NCBI RefSeq assembly: GCF_003130795.1
Contig: NZ_CP029357.1
Span: 310,001-374,000 of the forward strand
DNA: 64,000 bases
DNA from: Azospirillum thermophilum
GTDB taxonomy: Bacteria > Pseudomonadota > Alphaproteobacteria > Azospirillales > Azospirillaceae
Reading direction: 5' to 3'
Below the pieces are notes generated by a model that was given only the letters and a program-made list of their open reading frames with translations, did not search any database and had not been told where the DNA came from. Position numbers and translations under genes: made by a program. Below, one piece after another: positions 28,028-38,500 of this stretch (positions are counted from its first letter, which is position 1; each line of letters opens with the position of its first letter).

Positions 28028-29005
28028 ATGAGCAAGCCCACCCGTTCCCCGGCCACCCGCCCCCCGGCCACCCGCCCCCCGGCCACCCGCGTGCTGCCCG
28101 CCGTCACCGACGTGGACATCCGGCTCCTGCGCGTCTTCCGGACGGTGGTGGAGAGCGGCGGCTTCTCGGCGGCGGAGGTCGAGCTGAACATCAGCCGCGC
28201 GGCGATCAGCCTGCACATGGCCGACCTGGAGCGGCGGCTGGGGCTGCGGCTGTGCCGGCGCGGGCGGGCCGGCTTCCTGCTGACCGACGAGGGGCGGCTC
28301 GCCTACGAGGCGACCCTGCGGCTGCTGGCCGGGCTGGAGAGCTTCCGCAGCGAGATCAATGCCGCCCATGGCCGGCTGCGCGGTGAACTCAACATCGGCA
28401 TCACCGACAACCTCGTCACCCTGCCGCAGATGCGCGTGACCAACGCGCTGGGCAACCTGAAGCGCCAGGGGCCGGAGGTGCGGGTCAACATCCGCATGAT
28501 CCCGCCCAACGAGATCGAGCGCGGCGTGCTGGACGGGCGGCTGCATGTCGGGGTGGTCCCGGCGCGCCGCGCGCTGCCCGGCCTCGACCGCTTCTCCCTG
28601 TATCAGGAGGAGTCGCGGCTCTATTGCGGGCGCGGCCACCCGCTGTTCGAGGCGGAGGCCGCGGCGGTCACGCCCGCGGTGCTGGCGGCGGCGGACGCGG
28701 TGGCGCCGACCGAGGCGCAGCAGGTTCCCGACGCCATCGGCTTCCAGCGGGCGCTGACCGCCACCGCGACCGCCACCGACCGCGAGGGCGTCGCCTTCCT
28801 GATCCTGACCGGCTGCTATCTGGGGTTCCTGCCCACCCATTACGCACGGCAGTGGGTGGAGCGCGGCGCCATGCGCGCCCTGCTGCCGGACAGCCATCGC
28901 TACAGCCTGGACTTCCACGCCGTGACCAAGAAAGGGGCGCAGCCCAATCTGGTGCTGGAACGGTTCCTCGCCCTGCTGAAACAGACGGAGACGGCGGCTG
29001 CCTGA
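28028..29005 (+). CDS. LysR-family regulator, BauR-like, 325 aa
   Basis: Transcriptional regulator with a winged helix-turn-helix (residues about 30-90: DIRLLRVFRTVVESGGFSAA, then ISRAAISLHMADLERRLG) and a LysR substrate-binding domain. It is divergent from bauA, as BauR is in Pseudomonas aeruginosa, so beta-alanine or a similar omega-amino acid may be the inducer (inference). The N-terminus is extended by a 17-residue tail of three SPATR/PPATR repeats encoded by 15-bp DNA repeats. The true start could be further in, but ATG 28028 has GCAGGA upstream. Confidence 0.88.
   Translation: MSKPTRSPATRPPATRPPATRVLPAVTDVDIRLLRVFRTVVESGGFSAAEVELNISRAAISLHMADLERRLGLRLCRRGRAGFLLTDEGRLAYEATLRLLAGLESFRSEINAAHGRLRGELNIGITDNLVTLPQMRVTNALGNLKRQGPEVRVNIRMIPPNEIERGVLDGRLHVGVVPARRALPGLDRFSLYQEESRLYCGRGHPLFEAEAAAVTPAVLAAADAVAPTEAQQVPDAIGFQRALTATATATDREGVAFLILTGCYLGFLPTHYARQWVERGAMRALLPDSHRYSLDFHAVTKKGAQPNLVLERFLALLKQTETAAA
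28046..28090 (+). repeat. Three 15-bp tandem repeats at the LysR 5' end
   Basis: Units beginning at 28046, 28061 and 28076 are CCCCCGGCCACCCGC (first base T in unit one). They keep the frame and encode PPATR-like repeats just before the DNA-binding domain. Confidence 0.9.
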
Positions 29006-29091
29006 ATCCGCGGCACTGACGGGCGGCTGACCAATTTTCAGGCGCCCGGACAGGGGCGGGGACGGACCATTCCCTGTCCGCCGCGTCAGGT

Positions 29092-29115
29092 CCTGTCCCG
29101 CAGGACAGGTTTTTT
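29092..29115 (+). terminator. Intrinsic terminator after the LysR gene
   Basis: CCTGTCC-CGCA-GGACAGG followed by TTTTTTG is a textbook stem with a U-tract. Two further copies of the same 7-mer or its complement lie just upstream (29047-29078), so alternative folds are possible. Confidence 0.85.
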
Positions 29116-29219
29116 GCCCGGTGAATCAAAGTACTGACGACGGACAACGAGTTCTTCCGCTTGTCTGGCGTAGTTCTTGCTGACCCCCTCGCGAGACCCG
29201 TCATCGCGAGGACCCACCC

Positions 29220-30089
29220 GTGACAGTCCCGAAGCCTGCCTCGCTCGCCCCTCTCGCTCCCGTCATCGCCCCCGACCGTCCCGCTGCCGGCCGTTCCGTC
29301 CCCGAACCGGCCCGGCCCATCGTGGACGTCCGCCATCTGACGCTGACCTACCAGACCGCCGACAAGCCGGTCTACGCGCTGAGCGACGTCAGCCTGACCA
29401 TCGGCAAGGGCGACTTCATCTCGCTGATCGGGCCGTCCGGCTGCGGCAAGACCACGCTGATGCGCGTGGTGGCCGACCTGGAGCAGCCGACCTCCGGGGA
29501 GGTCACGGTCAACGGGATGACGCCGGAACAGGCGCGGCTGAAGCGCGCCTACGGCTATGTCTTCCAGGCGCCGGCGCTCTATCCCTGGCGGACGGTGGAG
29601 CGCAACGTGATGCTGCCGCTGGAGATCATGGGGCTGCCCAGGGCGGAGCGGAAGGCCCGCGCCGCCGAGCAGCTTCGCAACGTCGGGCTGGCCGGCTTCG
29701 AGAAGAAGTTCCCCTGGCAACTGTCGGGCGGCATGCAGCAGCGCGTCTCCATCGCCCGCGCGCTGGCCTTCGAGCCCGAACTGCTGCTGATGGACGAGCC
29801 GTTCGGCGCGCTCGACGAGATCACCCGCGACCATCTGAACCTGCAGCTCACCCAGCTCTGGCGGCGGACGCGCAAGACCTGCATCTTCGTCACCCACTCC
29901 ATCGCCGAGGCGGTCTTCCTCTCCACCCGCATCGTGGTGATGAGCCCGCGGCCGGGCCGCATCCTCGACGTCATCGACTGCGACCTGCCCGCCGAGCGGA
30001 CGCTGGACATCCGCGAGACGCCGGAGTTCGCCGCGCTGGCGCACCGGGTGCGCGACGGCCTGAAGGAGGGGCATTCCTATGACGACTGA
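29220..30089 (+). CDS. NitT/TauT-type ABC transporter ATPase, 289 aa
   Basis: Energy-coupling subunit of an importer. Walker A GPSGCGKTT is at about residue 72, the signature LSGGMQQRVS near 172, and Walker B LLLMDEPFGALDE follows at once; the H-loop is in IFVTHSIAEAV. It is preceded by a 36-residue Pro/Ala-rich tail. The GTG start has a GAGGA ribosome site. It overlaps the first permease by 11 bases and heads a four-gene operon. Confidence 0.94.
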   Translation: MTVPKPASLAPLAPVIAPDRPAAGRSVPEPARPIVDVRHLTLTYQTADKPVYALSDVSLTIGKGDFISLIGPSGCGKTTLMRVVADLEQPTSGEVTVNGMTPEQARLKRAYGYVFQAPALYPWRTVERNVMLPLEIMGLPRAERKARAAEQLRNVGLAGFEKKFPWQLSGGMQQRVSIARALAFEPELLLMDEPFGALDEITRDHLNLQLTQLWRRTRKTCIFVTHSIAEAVFLSTRIVVMSPRPGRILDVIDCDLPAERTLDIRETPEFAALAHRVRDGLKEGHSYDD

Positions 30090-30972
30090 CCCCGCGGACA
30101 CCCTGGCCGGCCGCTACGGGCCGGTCGCCGCCATGGCGCTGGCCGTCCTCGTCCTGTGGTACGGCGGCGCGCTGTGGCTGAACGGGCCGCAGGCGGCCGA
30201 GGCGCTGACCCGCTCCGGGACCGGCTGGGGGACGGCCGACCTGATCCGGCAGGCCTTCGCCATGAAGCGGCCGGTTCTGCCGACGCCGGACCAGGTGGCG
30301 GTGGATCTCTGGAACTCGCTGACCGGCCATCCGGTCACCAGCATCCGCAACCTGCTCTACCACACCGCGGTCACCGCCGGGTCGGCGCTGACCGGCTTCG
30401 CCATGGGCGTGGTGCTGGGGGTGGCGCTGGCGGCGGGCATCGTCCAGGTGCGCACGCTGGAATCGAGCCTGCTGCCCTGGATCATCGCCTCGCAGACCAT
30501 CCCGATCCTGGCGATCGCGCCGATGATCGTGGTGATCCTCGGCAACATGGGCTTCACCGGGCTGCTGCCCAAGGCGGTGATCAGCATGTATCTCTGCTTC
30601 TTTCCCATCACGGTCGGCATGGTGAAGGGGCTGCGCTCCGCCGACCCGCTGGCGCTCGACCTGATGCGGACCTACAGCGCCACCACCCGCCAGACCTTCC
30701 GTCTGCTGCGGCTGCCGGCCGCCCTGCCCTTCCTGTTCGCCAGCCTCAAGATCGCCGTGGCGGCCAGCGTGGTCGGCGCCATCGTCGGCGAGCTGCCGAC
30801 CGGCGGGCAGGCCGGACTGGGAGCCCGGCTGCTCAGCGGCTCCTACTACGGGCAGACGGTGCAGATCTGGAGCGCGCTGGTCATGTCGGCGGTGCTCAGC
30901 GTGGCGCTGGTCGCCGCGGTCGGCGCCGCCGAGCGGCTCTTCGTCCGCGCCGGACGGGGAGGCGCGCGATGA
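30079..30972 (+). CDS. NitT/TauT-type ABC transporter permease 1, 297 aa
   Basis: Inner-membrane subunit with about six helices. The BPD-transport EAA loop is seen as DLMRTYSATTRQTFRLLRLP near residue 195, and SQTIPILAIAPMIVVILG lies in the core. Its stop overlaps the start of the second permease by four bases (ATGA). Confidence 0.92.
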   Translation: MTTDPADTLAGRYGPVAAMALAVLVLWYGGALWLNGPQAAEALTRSGTGWGTADLIRQAFAMKRPVLPTPDQVAVDLWNSLTGHPVTSIRNLLYHTAVTAGSALTGFAMGVVLGVALAAGIVQVRTLESSLLPWIIASQTIPILAIAPMIVVILGNMGFTGLLPKAVISMYLCFFPITVGMVKGLRSADPLALDLMRTYSATTRQTFRLLRLPAALPFLFASLKIAVAASVVGAIVGELPTGGQAGLGARLLSGSYYGQTVQIWSALVMSAVLSVALVAAVGAAERLFVRAGRGGAR

Positions 30973-32072
30973 GCCGGACGACGCCCATGTCCCCGGCCCC
31001 GCTGGTGATGCTGGTGGCGCCGCTGCTGCCGATCGCCTGGCAGGGAGGCGCGCCGGTCTACCTGCCGCAGAGCCCGGCGGCGCTCGCCTGCTTCGCCGTC
31101 AGCCTCGGCGCCCTGCTGCTGCGGGGCACGGTGCGCGGTAGCTTGGCGGAGGCGGTGCTGCTGCTGGCCGGCGTCGTTGCCGCCTTCGCCGCCCCCGTCC
31201 TGCTGATCGGCCAGGGTCTGGCCCTGGCGCAGGCGCCGGGCGTCTGGGTCCATCTGGCGGGCGGCGTGCTGCTGCTGTGGCGGGTGCTGGCGCTGGTCGC
31301 GCCTCTCGACGGGGCGGGGCGCCTCGCCGGGCCGGCGCTGTTCGGCCTCGCGCTGGTGGCGCTGTGGGAGATCCTGACGCGCGGCTTCGAGGTGCCGGCC
31401 GTTCTGCTGCCGCCGCCGAGCGCCATCCTCGCGGCGCTTGCCGCCAACGCCGCCGACCTGTGGGACGATTTCCGGCAGACGGTGCTGAAATCGGTGCTGC
31501 GCGGCTATCTGATCGGCTGCGGCGCCGGCTTCGCGGTGGCGATCCTGGCCGACCGGGTGCCCGCCCTGGCGCGCGGCCTGCTGCCGCTCGGCAACCTGGC
31601 GAGCGCCATCCCGGTGGTCGGCATCGCGCCGATCATGGTGATGTGGTTCGGCTTCGACTGGCAGTCCAAGGCGGCGGTGATCGTCGTCATGACCTTCTTC
31701 CCGATGCTGATCAACACGCTGGCCGGACTGTCGAGCGCGGAGCGGATCCAGCTCGACCTCATGCGGTCCTATGGCGCGGGCTACTGGCGCACGCTGGTGC
31801 TGCTGCGGCTGCCGTCGGCCCTGCCCTTCCTGTTCAACGGGCTGAAGATCAACTCCACCCTCGCCCTGATCGGCGCCATCGTCGCCGAGTTCTTCGGCAC
31901 GCCGGTGGTCGGCATGGGATTCCGCATCTCCACCCAGGTCGCCCGCATGAACCTGGACGTGGTGTGGGCGAGCATCGCCGTCGCCGCCCTGACCGGCTCG
32001 CTGCTCTACGGCGCGCTGGCGCTGGCCGAGCGGCGGGCGACCTCCTGGCATCCCTCCTTCCGCAAACGATAA
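30969..32072 (+). CDS. NitT/TauT-type ABC transporter permease 2 with N-terminal membrane extension, 367 aa
   Basis: The C-terminal 250 residues are a standard BPD permease (AIPVVGIAPIMVMWFGFDW, EAA loop DLMRSYGAGYWRTLVLLRLP). Before it lie about 110 residues with three to four additional hydrophobic segments, not found in ordinary SsuC/TauC proteins. The start ATG overlaps the previous stop, so the extension is translated and not a mis-chosen start. The two permeases presumably form a heterodimer. Confidence 0.92.
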   Translation: MSRTTPMSPAPLVMLVAPLLPIAWQGGAPVYLPQSPAALACFAVSLGALLLRGTVRGSLAEAVLLLAGVVAAFAAPVLLIGQGLALAQAPGVWVHLAGGVLLLWRVLALVAPLDGAGRLAGPALFGLALVALWEILTRGFEVPAVLLPPPSAILAALAANAADLWDDFRQTVLKSVLRGYLIGCGAGFAVAILADRVPALARGLLPLGNLASAIPVVGIAPIMVMWFGFDWQSKAAVIVVMTFFPMLINTLAGLSSAERIQLDLMRSYGAGYWRTLVLLRLPSALPFLFNGLKINSTLALIGAIVAEFFGTPVVGMGFRISTQVARMNLDVVWASIAVAALTGSLLYGALALAERRATSWHPSFRKR

Positions 32073-32100
32073 CGCCACTCAACGAGAGGACTGACACGCG

Positions 32101-33105
32101 ATGAAGACCAAGACGATCGCCTCCCTGGTCGCCGCCGCCGTTGCCGGCTGGTGCGCCACCGCCGCCGCCGCGGACAAGGTCACCCTGCAGTTGAAGTGGG
32201 TCACCCAGGCCCAGTTCGCCGGCTATTACGTCGCCGCCGAGAAGGGCTTCTACAAGGAGGCCGGGCTGGACGTCACCATCAAGGCGGGCGGGCCGGACAT
32301 CAACCCGACGCAGGTCATCGCCGCCGGCGGAGCGGACGTGATCGTCGACTGGATGCCCTCGGCGCTGGCGACCCGCGAGAAGGGCGTGCCGCTGGTCAAC
32401 ATCGCGCAGATCTTCCAGACCTCGGGCATGATGCTGACCTGCCGGAAGGATGCCAACATCGCCTCGCCCAAGGACTTCAAGGGCAACACGCTGGGCGTCT
32501 GGTTCGCCGGCAACGAGTATCCCTTCCTGTCCTGGATGAGCAGGCTCGGCTATTCCACCTCCGGCGCCAATCCCGACGTGAAGGTGCTGAAGCAGGGCTT
32601 CAACGTCGACCCGCTGCTGCAGAAGCAGGCGGCCTGCATCTCCACCATGACCTACAACGAGTACTGGCAGATCATCGAGGCCGGCGTGAAGCCGGAGGAG
32701 CTGGTGGTCTTCAAGTACCAGGACCAGGGCGTCGCCACGCTGGAGGACGGGCTCTACACGACGGAGAAGCAGCTCGCCGACCCGAAGACGGTCGAGAAGC
32801 TCGCCCGCTTCGTGAAGGCGTCGGCCAAGGGTTGGGAATACGCCGCGAAGAACCAGGCGGAGGCGGTGGACATCGTGCTGGCCGCCGACGCCAGCGGCGC
32901 CCAGACCAAGGAGCACCAGACCACCATGATGCAGGAGGTCGCCAAGCTGCTGGAGGGCTCGAAGAAGGGCACCGGCTACCTCGACCCGGCCGATTTCGAC
33001 CGCACCGTGGAGGTCCTGCTGTCCGGCGCCTCGGCCCCGGTGATCAGCAGGAAGCCGGAGGGCGCCTACAGCCACGCCGTGTTCGACGCCGCGGCGAAGC
33101 TGTAA
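32101..33105 (+). CDS. ABC transporter substrate-binding protein, NMT1/ThiY-like, 334 aa
   Basis: Periplasmic binding protein with a signal peptide (cleaved after AAAA, about residue 24) and an NMT1/THI5-like domain. The segment VTLQLKWVTQAQFAGYYVAA and then GLDVTIKAGG-DINPTQV resemble hydroxymethylpyrimidine (ThiY) and pyrimidine-related binding proteins. The phrase GADVIVDWMPSALA and the later Cys residues are typical. It follows permease 2 by 28 bases. The likely ligand is a small nitrogen heterocycle or pyrimidine precursor, and the nearby beta-alanine genes fit pyrimidine breakdown. This is inference. Confidence 0.9.
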   Translation: MKTKTIASLVAAAVAGWCATAAAADKVTLQLKWVTQAQFAGYYVAAEKGFYKEAGLDVTIKAGGPDINPTQVIAAGGADVIVDWMPSALATREKGVPLVNIAQIFQTSGMMLTCRKDANIASPKDFKGNTLGVWFAGNEYPFLSWMSRLGYSTSGANPDVKVLKQGFNVDPLLQKQAACISTMTYNEYWQIIEAGVKPEELVVFKYQDQGVATLEDGLYTTEKQLADPKTVEKLARFVKASAKGWEYAAKNQAEAVDIVLAADASGAQTKEHQTTMMQEVAKLLEGSKKGTGYLDPADFDRTVEVLLSGASAPVISRKPEGAYSHAVFDAAAKL

Positions 33106-33122
33106 CGCCCGCTGCGGAACGG

Positions 33123-33155
33123 AAGGCCCGCGCGGTGGCGGCCGCGCGGGCCTTT
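33123..33155 (+). terminator. Intrinsic terminator after the binding-protein gene
   Basis: A perfect 13-bp stem (33123-33135 with 33142-33154), a 6-base loop and a short T run, 18 bases past the stop codon. Confidence 0.85.
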
Positions 33156-33268
33156 CCCATGTCCGCCGACGTCTCCCGTCCAGTGGCCCGTCCAGCGGCG
33201 CGGGCACCGGAGCAGCGGGTCGCGGCACGGCCGGAATTTCCTCCAAATTTTCGAAAGACTGTGAGTCG

Positions 33269-33291
33269 TTTTTGAAAGTCAGTTTCAAAAA
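33269..33291. promoter_or_regulatory. AT-rich inverted repeat in the chemoreceptor upstream region
   Basis: TTTTTGAAA-GTCAG-TTTCAAAAA is a perfect 9-bp dyad in the only clearly A+T-rich stretch of the window (about 33230-33460). That 300-base interval holds no gene and should contain the promoter of the chemoreceptor at 33462. The dyad may be an operator or a small hairpin. Confidence 0.4.
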
Positions 33292-33461
33292 CATTTGCCA
33301 AACTGATTGAATTCATGCGTCAAGACGGCGCACTCCTGCTCTTTTCTGTTTCCCTCCCCTCCATTCAGGATCTCTAATTGACTCGGCTGGGGACCGGATG
33401 ATCTCCCAGGGAATATTCCCTCTCCTCTGCCGAACGATCATTATCAAGCTGGACAACGACC

Positions 33462-35525
33462 ATGACTCATGCTGAGACAGGACGCTCGCAGGGGGCTGTT
33501 GCGGCTCCCGCGAGCGGCTTCTTGAACCTGAGCATCGCGGCCAAGCTGGGGCTGGGGTTCGGAAGCCTTATGGCATTGCTGCTCATTCTCGGCCTGATCG
33601 CCTGGCGGGGGGCGGCGCAGACCAGCGAACAGATCCAGCTTTCGGCCGCGCAGGGGGAAATCCTGGAGTCGACGATCCGCGCCGACGGCATCCTGCTCCA
33701 GGCCCGGCTCGCCGTGGTGCGCTACTTCTATCTCGGTGGCGAATCCACGGCCGCGGCCGCGAAGACGCAGCTCGCCAAGTTCCAGGAGACCCTGTCCGGC
33801 CTGCGCACCCGGATGAGGCTGGAGGAGAACCGCCGGACGATCGACGACATCCTGTCCATCAAGGAGCATTACGCAGCGGCCTTCGACGACGGCGTCCGCT
33901 TGCGCTCGCAGCGCCAGCAACTGATCTCGGAGGTCGCCTACGATCTCGGCTCCAGGATCCGCGACGTGCTGGGCGACATCCGGAAGGCGGAGGCGGATGC
34001 CGGACGGGCGGACGCCGCGCTGTCCGTGGTCAGGCTGGAGGAGAAGGTTTGGACGGCCCGCATCCTGGCCGCCCGGCTGATCGAAGGCGACACGACCTAC
34101 GACCTCGCCACGCTGCGCAAGCAGATGGACGCCGCGGCACAGGCCATCGCCGATCTCGCCCCCGTCCTGACGGTTCCCGAACAGAAGGAGCGGCTGGCGC
34201 AGGCGGGCACTCTGCTGCGCAGCTACACGGCCGGCATCGAGAAGCTGGTGCAGGCGATGGCGGATCTCGACAGGCTGACGGCGGAGCGCCTGACCCCGCT
34301 CAGCGTCGCCATCATGGAGAAGTCGGCCCTGCTCCAGCAGCGGGTCGATGCCATCCAGACCGCCGGCAGGGACACCGCCGTCGCCAGCGCGATGTTCGCC
34401 GAATCCGCCGCGGAGTGGCTGACCCCGCTTGCCGCGGTCATCGGCGCCCTGTGTGCATGGCTGATCGCCCGCAGCATCTCGCGGCCGATGGAGGCCATGA
34501 CGCTGGCGATGGGCCGTCTGGCCGAGCGCGACACGGAGGTCCTGGTGCCCTCCGTCGGCGCGCGGAACGAGATCGGCCGGATGGCGGGCGCGGTCCAGAT
34601 CTTCAAGGAGAACCTGATCCGCACCATCGCATTGGAGAAGGAGGCCAGCGAGTCCGCCGCCCGGATCGAGCGGGAGCGCAAGGCGACCATGGCGCAACTG
34701 GCGGACCAGTTCGAGTCGACCGTCCTGCATGTGGTGGAGGCGGTGTCCTCGGCGGCGGGCCAGCTTCAGTCCAACGCGCAGGGCATGTCCTCCATCGCGG
34801 AGGAAACGGCCAAGCAGTCCCTGCTGGTGGCATCGGTGACGGAACAGGCGAGCAGCAACCTGCAGACGGTGGCCTCCGCCGCCGAGGAGATGAACAGCTC
34901 CATCGGCGAGATCAGCCGGCAGGTGACCGACGCGTCGCGCGTCTCCAAGGACGCCGTGGTCGAAGCCGAGCAGACCAACGCGACGGTGGAAGGGCTGGCG
35001 GTCGCCGCGCAGCGGATCGGCGACGTGGTCGGCCTGATCCAGGACATCGCCAGCCAGACCAACCTGCTGGCGCTGAACGCCACCATCGAGGCGGCCCGCG
35101 CCGGCGAAGCGGGCAAGGGCTTCGCCGTCGTCGCCAGCGAGGTGAAGCAGCTGGCGACCCAGACGGCGCGGGCGACCGACGACATCTCGGCACAGATCGC
35201 GGAAATCCAGACCCAGACCGCGAGCGCCGTGACCGCCATCCGCAGCATCGGGCGGACCATCACCCAGGTGAACGAGATCTCCAGCACCATCGCCGCGGCG
35301 GTGGAGGAACAGAGCGCCGCGACGGCGGAGATCGGGCGCAACGTCCAGAACGTGGCGGAAGGGGCGCAGAACGTCACCGCCGCCATCGCCGGGGTCAGCA
35401 AGGGGGCAGGCGACGCGGGGACGGCGTCCGAGCAGGTGCTGGGCGCCGCAGGCCAACTGTCGAACGAGGCCGAGCGGCTGCGCAACGAGGTGAGCAGCTT
35501 CATCGCCCATATCCGCGCCGCCTGA
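33462..35525 (+). CDS. Methyl-accepting chemotaxis protein with large periplasmic helical domain, 687 aa
   Basis: Chemoreceptor with a first membrane helix at about residues 27-47. A long helical periplasmic domain of about 265 residues resembles a helical bimodular (HBM) sensor. A second helix follows near 312-332, then HAMP, and a signalling domain with the conserved tip [20 protein letters not shown] near residues 528-547. The periplasmic size is about twice that of the receptor at 1044. HBM sensors often bind organic acids, but the ligand here is unknown. No CheR pentapeptide is present. Confidence 0.93.
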   Translation: MTHAETGRSQGAVAAPASGFLNLSIAAKLGLGFGSLMALLLILGLIAWRGAAQTSEQIQLSAAQGEILESTIRADGILLQARLAVVRYFYLGGESTAAAAKTQLAKFQETLSGLRTRMRLEENRRTIDDILSIKEHYAAAFDDGVRLRSQRQQLISEVAYDLGSRIRDVLGDIRKAEADAGRADAALSVVRLEEKVWTARILAARLIEGDTTYDLATLRKQMDAAAQAIADLAPVLTVPEQKERLAQAGTLLRSYTAGIEKLVQAMADLDRLTAERLTPLSVAIMEKSALLQQRVDAIQTAGRDTAVASAMFAESAAEWLTPLAAVIGALCAWLIARSISRPMEAMTLAMGRLAERDTEVLVPSVGARNEIGRMAGAVQIFKENLIRTIALEKEASESAARIERERKATMAQLADQFESTVLHVVEAVSSAAGQLQSNAQGMSSIAEETAKQSLLVASVTEQASSNLQTVASAAEEMNSSIGEISRQVTDASRVSKDAVVEAEQTNATVEGLAVAAQRIGDVVGLIQDIASQTNLLALNATIEAARAGEAGKGFAVVASEVKQLATQTARATDDISAQIAEIQTQTASAVTAIRSIGRTITQVNEISSTIAAAVEEQSAATAEIGRNVQNVAEGAQNVTAAIAGVSKGAGDAGTASEQVLGAAGQLSNEAERLRNEVSSFIAHIRAA

Positions 35526-35542
35526 GCCGGCACCGCCCGAGA

Positions 35543-35576
35543 GCCCTCACCCCCTCCTTGCGGAGCGGGTGAGGGC
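35543..35576. terminator. Bidirectional terminator between chemoreceptor and NAD-GDH
   Basis: A GCCCTCACCC / GGGTGAGGGC stem with a 14-base loop sits between convergent genes, 9 bases before the GDH stop codon. Confidence 0.7.
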
Positions 35577-35585
35577 CGTCCGGTC

Positions 35586-38500
35586 TCACCCTGCGGTGAG
35601 GCCGCGGAGCTGGCGGTTGGCGACGGCGAGCATGGCGAGGTCGACGGCCGGCTGGGTGCGCAGCTCCGACAGGAGCTGCTCCACCCGCTCGACCACCGGG
35701 CGGCGCTGGGCGATCCAGCCCTCCACCGGGTCCTCGCCCCCCGCCTCCAGAACCCGCACCGTCAGGGCCGTCTGGTGCGCGAACAGGTCGTCGATGATCG
35801 CCCCCACCGCCTGCTTCTGCCAGTGGTTGTCCACCTTGGCGCTCGCCGCCCGGTCGCGCAGCCACTCCAGGCCGAAGCGCCGGCCCAGGCCGTAATAGAC
35901 CGACCCCACCGCCTCGACCGCCCGGCCCGTCCGCCCGGCGATCCGCACCAGGTCCGGCGCCGCCGCCAGAACCGGAAGCGCCGCCAGACGCCGCGCCAGA
36001 TCCTCCGGCACCCCCTGCCCGGTCGAGGACGCCACCCGCGCCGCCAGACGCCCCGCCTCCTCGGCGTCGAGGAAGCCGTCGAGACCCGCCAGCAGGGCCT
36101 CCACCCCCGGACGGTAGGCCGCCGTCTCCGCCGCGATGTCCAGCGGGTGCCCGGCATGCGCCAGGAACCAGTTCACCGCCCGCTCCATCAGATGCACCGT
36201 CTCCAGGACCAGCCCCGTCTGCAGCGCCGCCGGGACCAGCGTGTCCAGCGCGTCGATCCCCGCCCACAGCGCCCGCAGACCGTAGACGTCGCGCACGATG
36301 GTGTAGGCCCGCGCCACGTCCGCCGGACCCATGCCCGTCTTCTCCACCGTCTCCTTCACGAAGGTCGGCCCCAGCCGGTTGACCAGGCTGTTGGTCACCG
36401 AACTCGCCACGATCTCCCGCCGCAGCCGGTGCCGCGCGATCGCCTCGCCATGGCGCTGCTGCAGCGGCTGCGGGAAGTAGCGCAGCAGGTCCTCCGCCAT
36501 GAAGGGATCGTCCGGCAGGTCCGAGGCCAGCAGCTCGTCGTACAGCGTGATCTTGGCATAGGCCAGCAGCACCGCCAGCTCCGGCCGCGTCAGGCCGCGG
36601 CGGTCGGCCATGCGCGCCGCCAGCTCCTCCTCGTCCGGCAGATACTCGATGGCCCGGTTGAGCCGCCCCGCCTTCTCCAGCGAACGGATGAAGCGCGCCT
36701 GCGCCTCCAGCAGGTCGGCCCCCTGCGCCTGCGCCACGCTGATCGCCTGGGTCTGGCGGTAGTTGTCGGCCAGCACCAGACCGGCCACCTCGTCGGTCAT
36801 CTCCGCCAGCAGCCGGTCGCGCTGCTTGGTCGTCATGTCGCCGCGCCCGACCACGTCGCCCAGCAGGATCTTGATGTTCACCTCGTGGTCGGAGGTGTCG
36901 ACGCCGGCCGAGTTGTCGATGGCGTCGGTGTTCAGCCGCACCCCGGCCTGCGCCGCCTCGATGCGGCCGCGCTGGGTGACGCCGAGGTTGGCGCCCTCGC
37001 CGACCACCCGGGCGCGGATGTCGCGCCCGTCGATGCGCAGCGCGTCGTTGGCCTTGTCGCCGGCCTCCGCCTGGCTCTCGCCGCTCGCCTTGACGTAGGT
37101 GCCGATGCCGCCGAACCACAGCAGGTCGACCGGGGCGGCGAGCAGCCGGCGCATCAGCTCGGCCGGCGCGATGCTGGTCGCCTCGATGGCGAAGCGGGCG
37201 CGCACCTCCGCCGTCAGCTCCACCGTCTTGGCCGTGCGCTCGACGATCATGCCGCCCCTGGACAGCAGCGCCCGGTCGTAGTCGGCCCAGGAGGAGCGCG
37301 GCAGGTCGAACAGCCGCTTGCGCTCGGCCCAGCTCGCCGCCGGGTCGGGATCGGGGTCGAGGAAGATGTGGCGGTGGTCGAAGGCGGCGAGCAGGCGGAT
37401 GTGGCGCGACAGCAGCATGCCGTTGCCGAAGACGTCGCCCGACATGTCGCCGACGCCGACCACGGTGAAGCCGGTGGTCTGGATGTCGGTGCCGAGCTCG
37501 CGGAAATGGCGCTTCACGCTCTCCCAGGCGCCGCGGGCGGTGATGCCCATCCTCTTGTGGTCGTAGCCGGCCGAGCCGCCCGACGCGAAGGCGTCGCCGA
37601 GCCAGAAGCCGTAGTCGAGCGAGACCGAGTTGGCGATGTCGGAGAAGGTCGCGGTGCCCTTGTCGGCCGCCACCACCAGATAGGGGTCGTCGCCGTCGTG
37701 GCGCACCAGGTCGGGCGGCGGCAGCACGCGCCCCTCGGCGTCGAGCGTGTCGGTGAGGTCGAGCAGGCCGCGCATCAGCGTCTTGTAGCACTCGATGCCC
37801 TCGGCGAGCTGCGCCTCGCGGCCGGCCGCCGCGGGCGGCGGGCGCTTGACGACGAAGCCGCCCTTGGAGCCGACCGGCACGATGACGGTGTTCTTGACCA
37901 TCTGGGCCTTCATCAGCCCGAGGATCTCGGTGCGGAAGTCCTCGCGGCGGTCGGACCAGCGGATGCCGCCGCGCGCCACCCTGCCGCCGCGCAGGTGCAC
38001 GCCCTCCATGCGCGGGCTGTAGACGAAGACCTCGACCCAGGGGCGCGGCAGCGGCAGCTCCTCCACCGCGCGGCTGTCGAGCTTGAGCGAGAGGTAGGGC
38101 TTGGGCTGGCCGTCGGGGCCGCGCTGGAAGGCGTTGGTGCGCAGGGTGGCGCGCACCAGGTTGACGAAGCGCCGCAGGATGCGGTCCTCGTCGAGGTTGC
38201 CCACCGCGTCCAGCGCCGCGTCGATGGCGGCGAGCAGCGCCGCCTCGTCCCCGCCGGCCACATCCTCGCCGGCCACATCCCCCCTGTTTGGCGCGAAGCG
38301 GGCGTGGAAGAGGCGGACGATGAGGCGGGTGGTGCGGGGATGGGCGGCCAGGGTGGCCTCGACGGTGTCCTGGGCATAGGCGAAGCGGGCCTGGCGCAGG
38401 TACTTGGCGTAGGCGCGCAGCACGGTGACGGCGCGGGCATCGAGGCCGGCGCGCAGGATCAGGCGGTTGAAGCCGTCATCCTCCATGCGGCCGTCCCACA

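Noticed and set aside
25017..33105. Taurine degradation locus (tpa-tauABC-xsc)
   Set aside because: The importer is TauT-like, but the transaminase resembles the beta-alanine type and the partner is MmsA, not sulfoacetaldehyde acetyltransferase.
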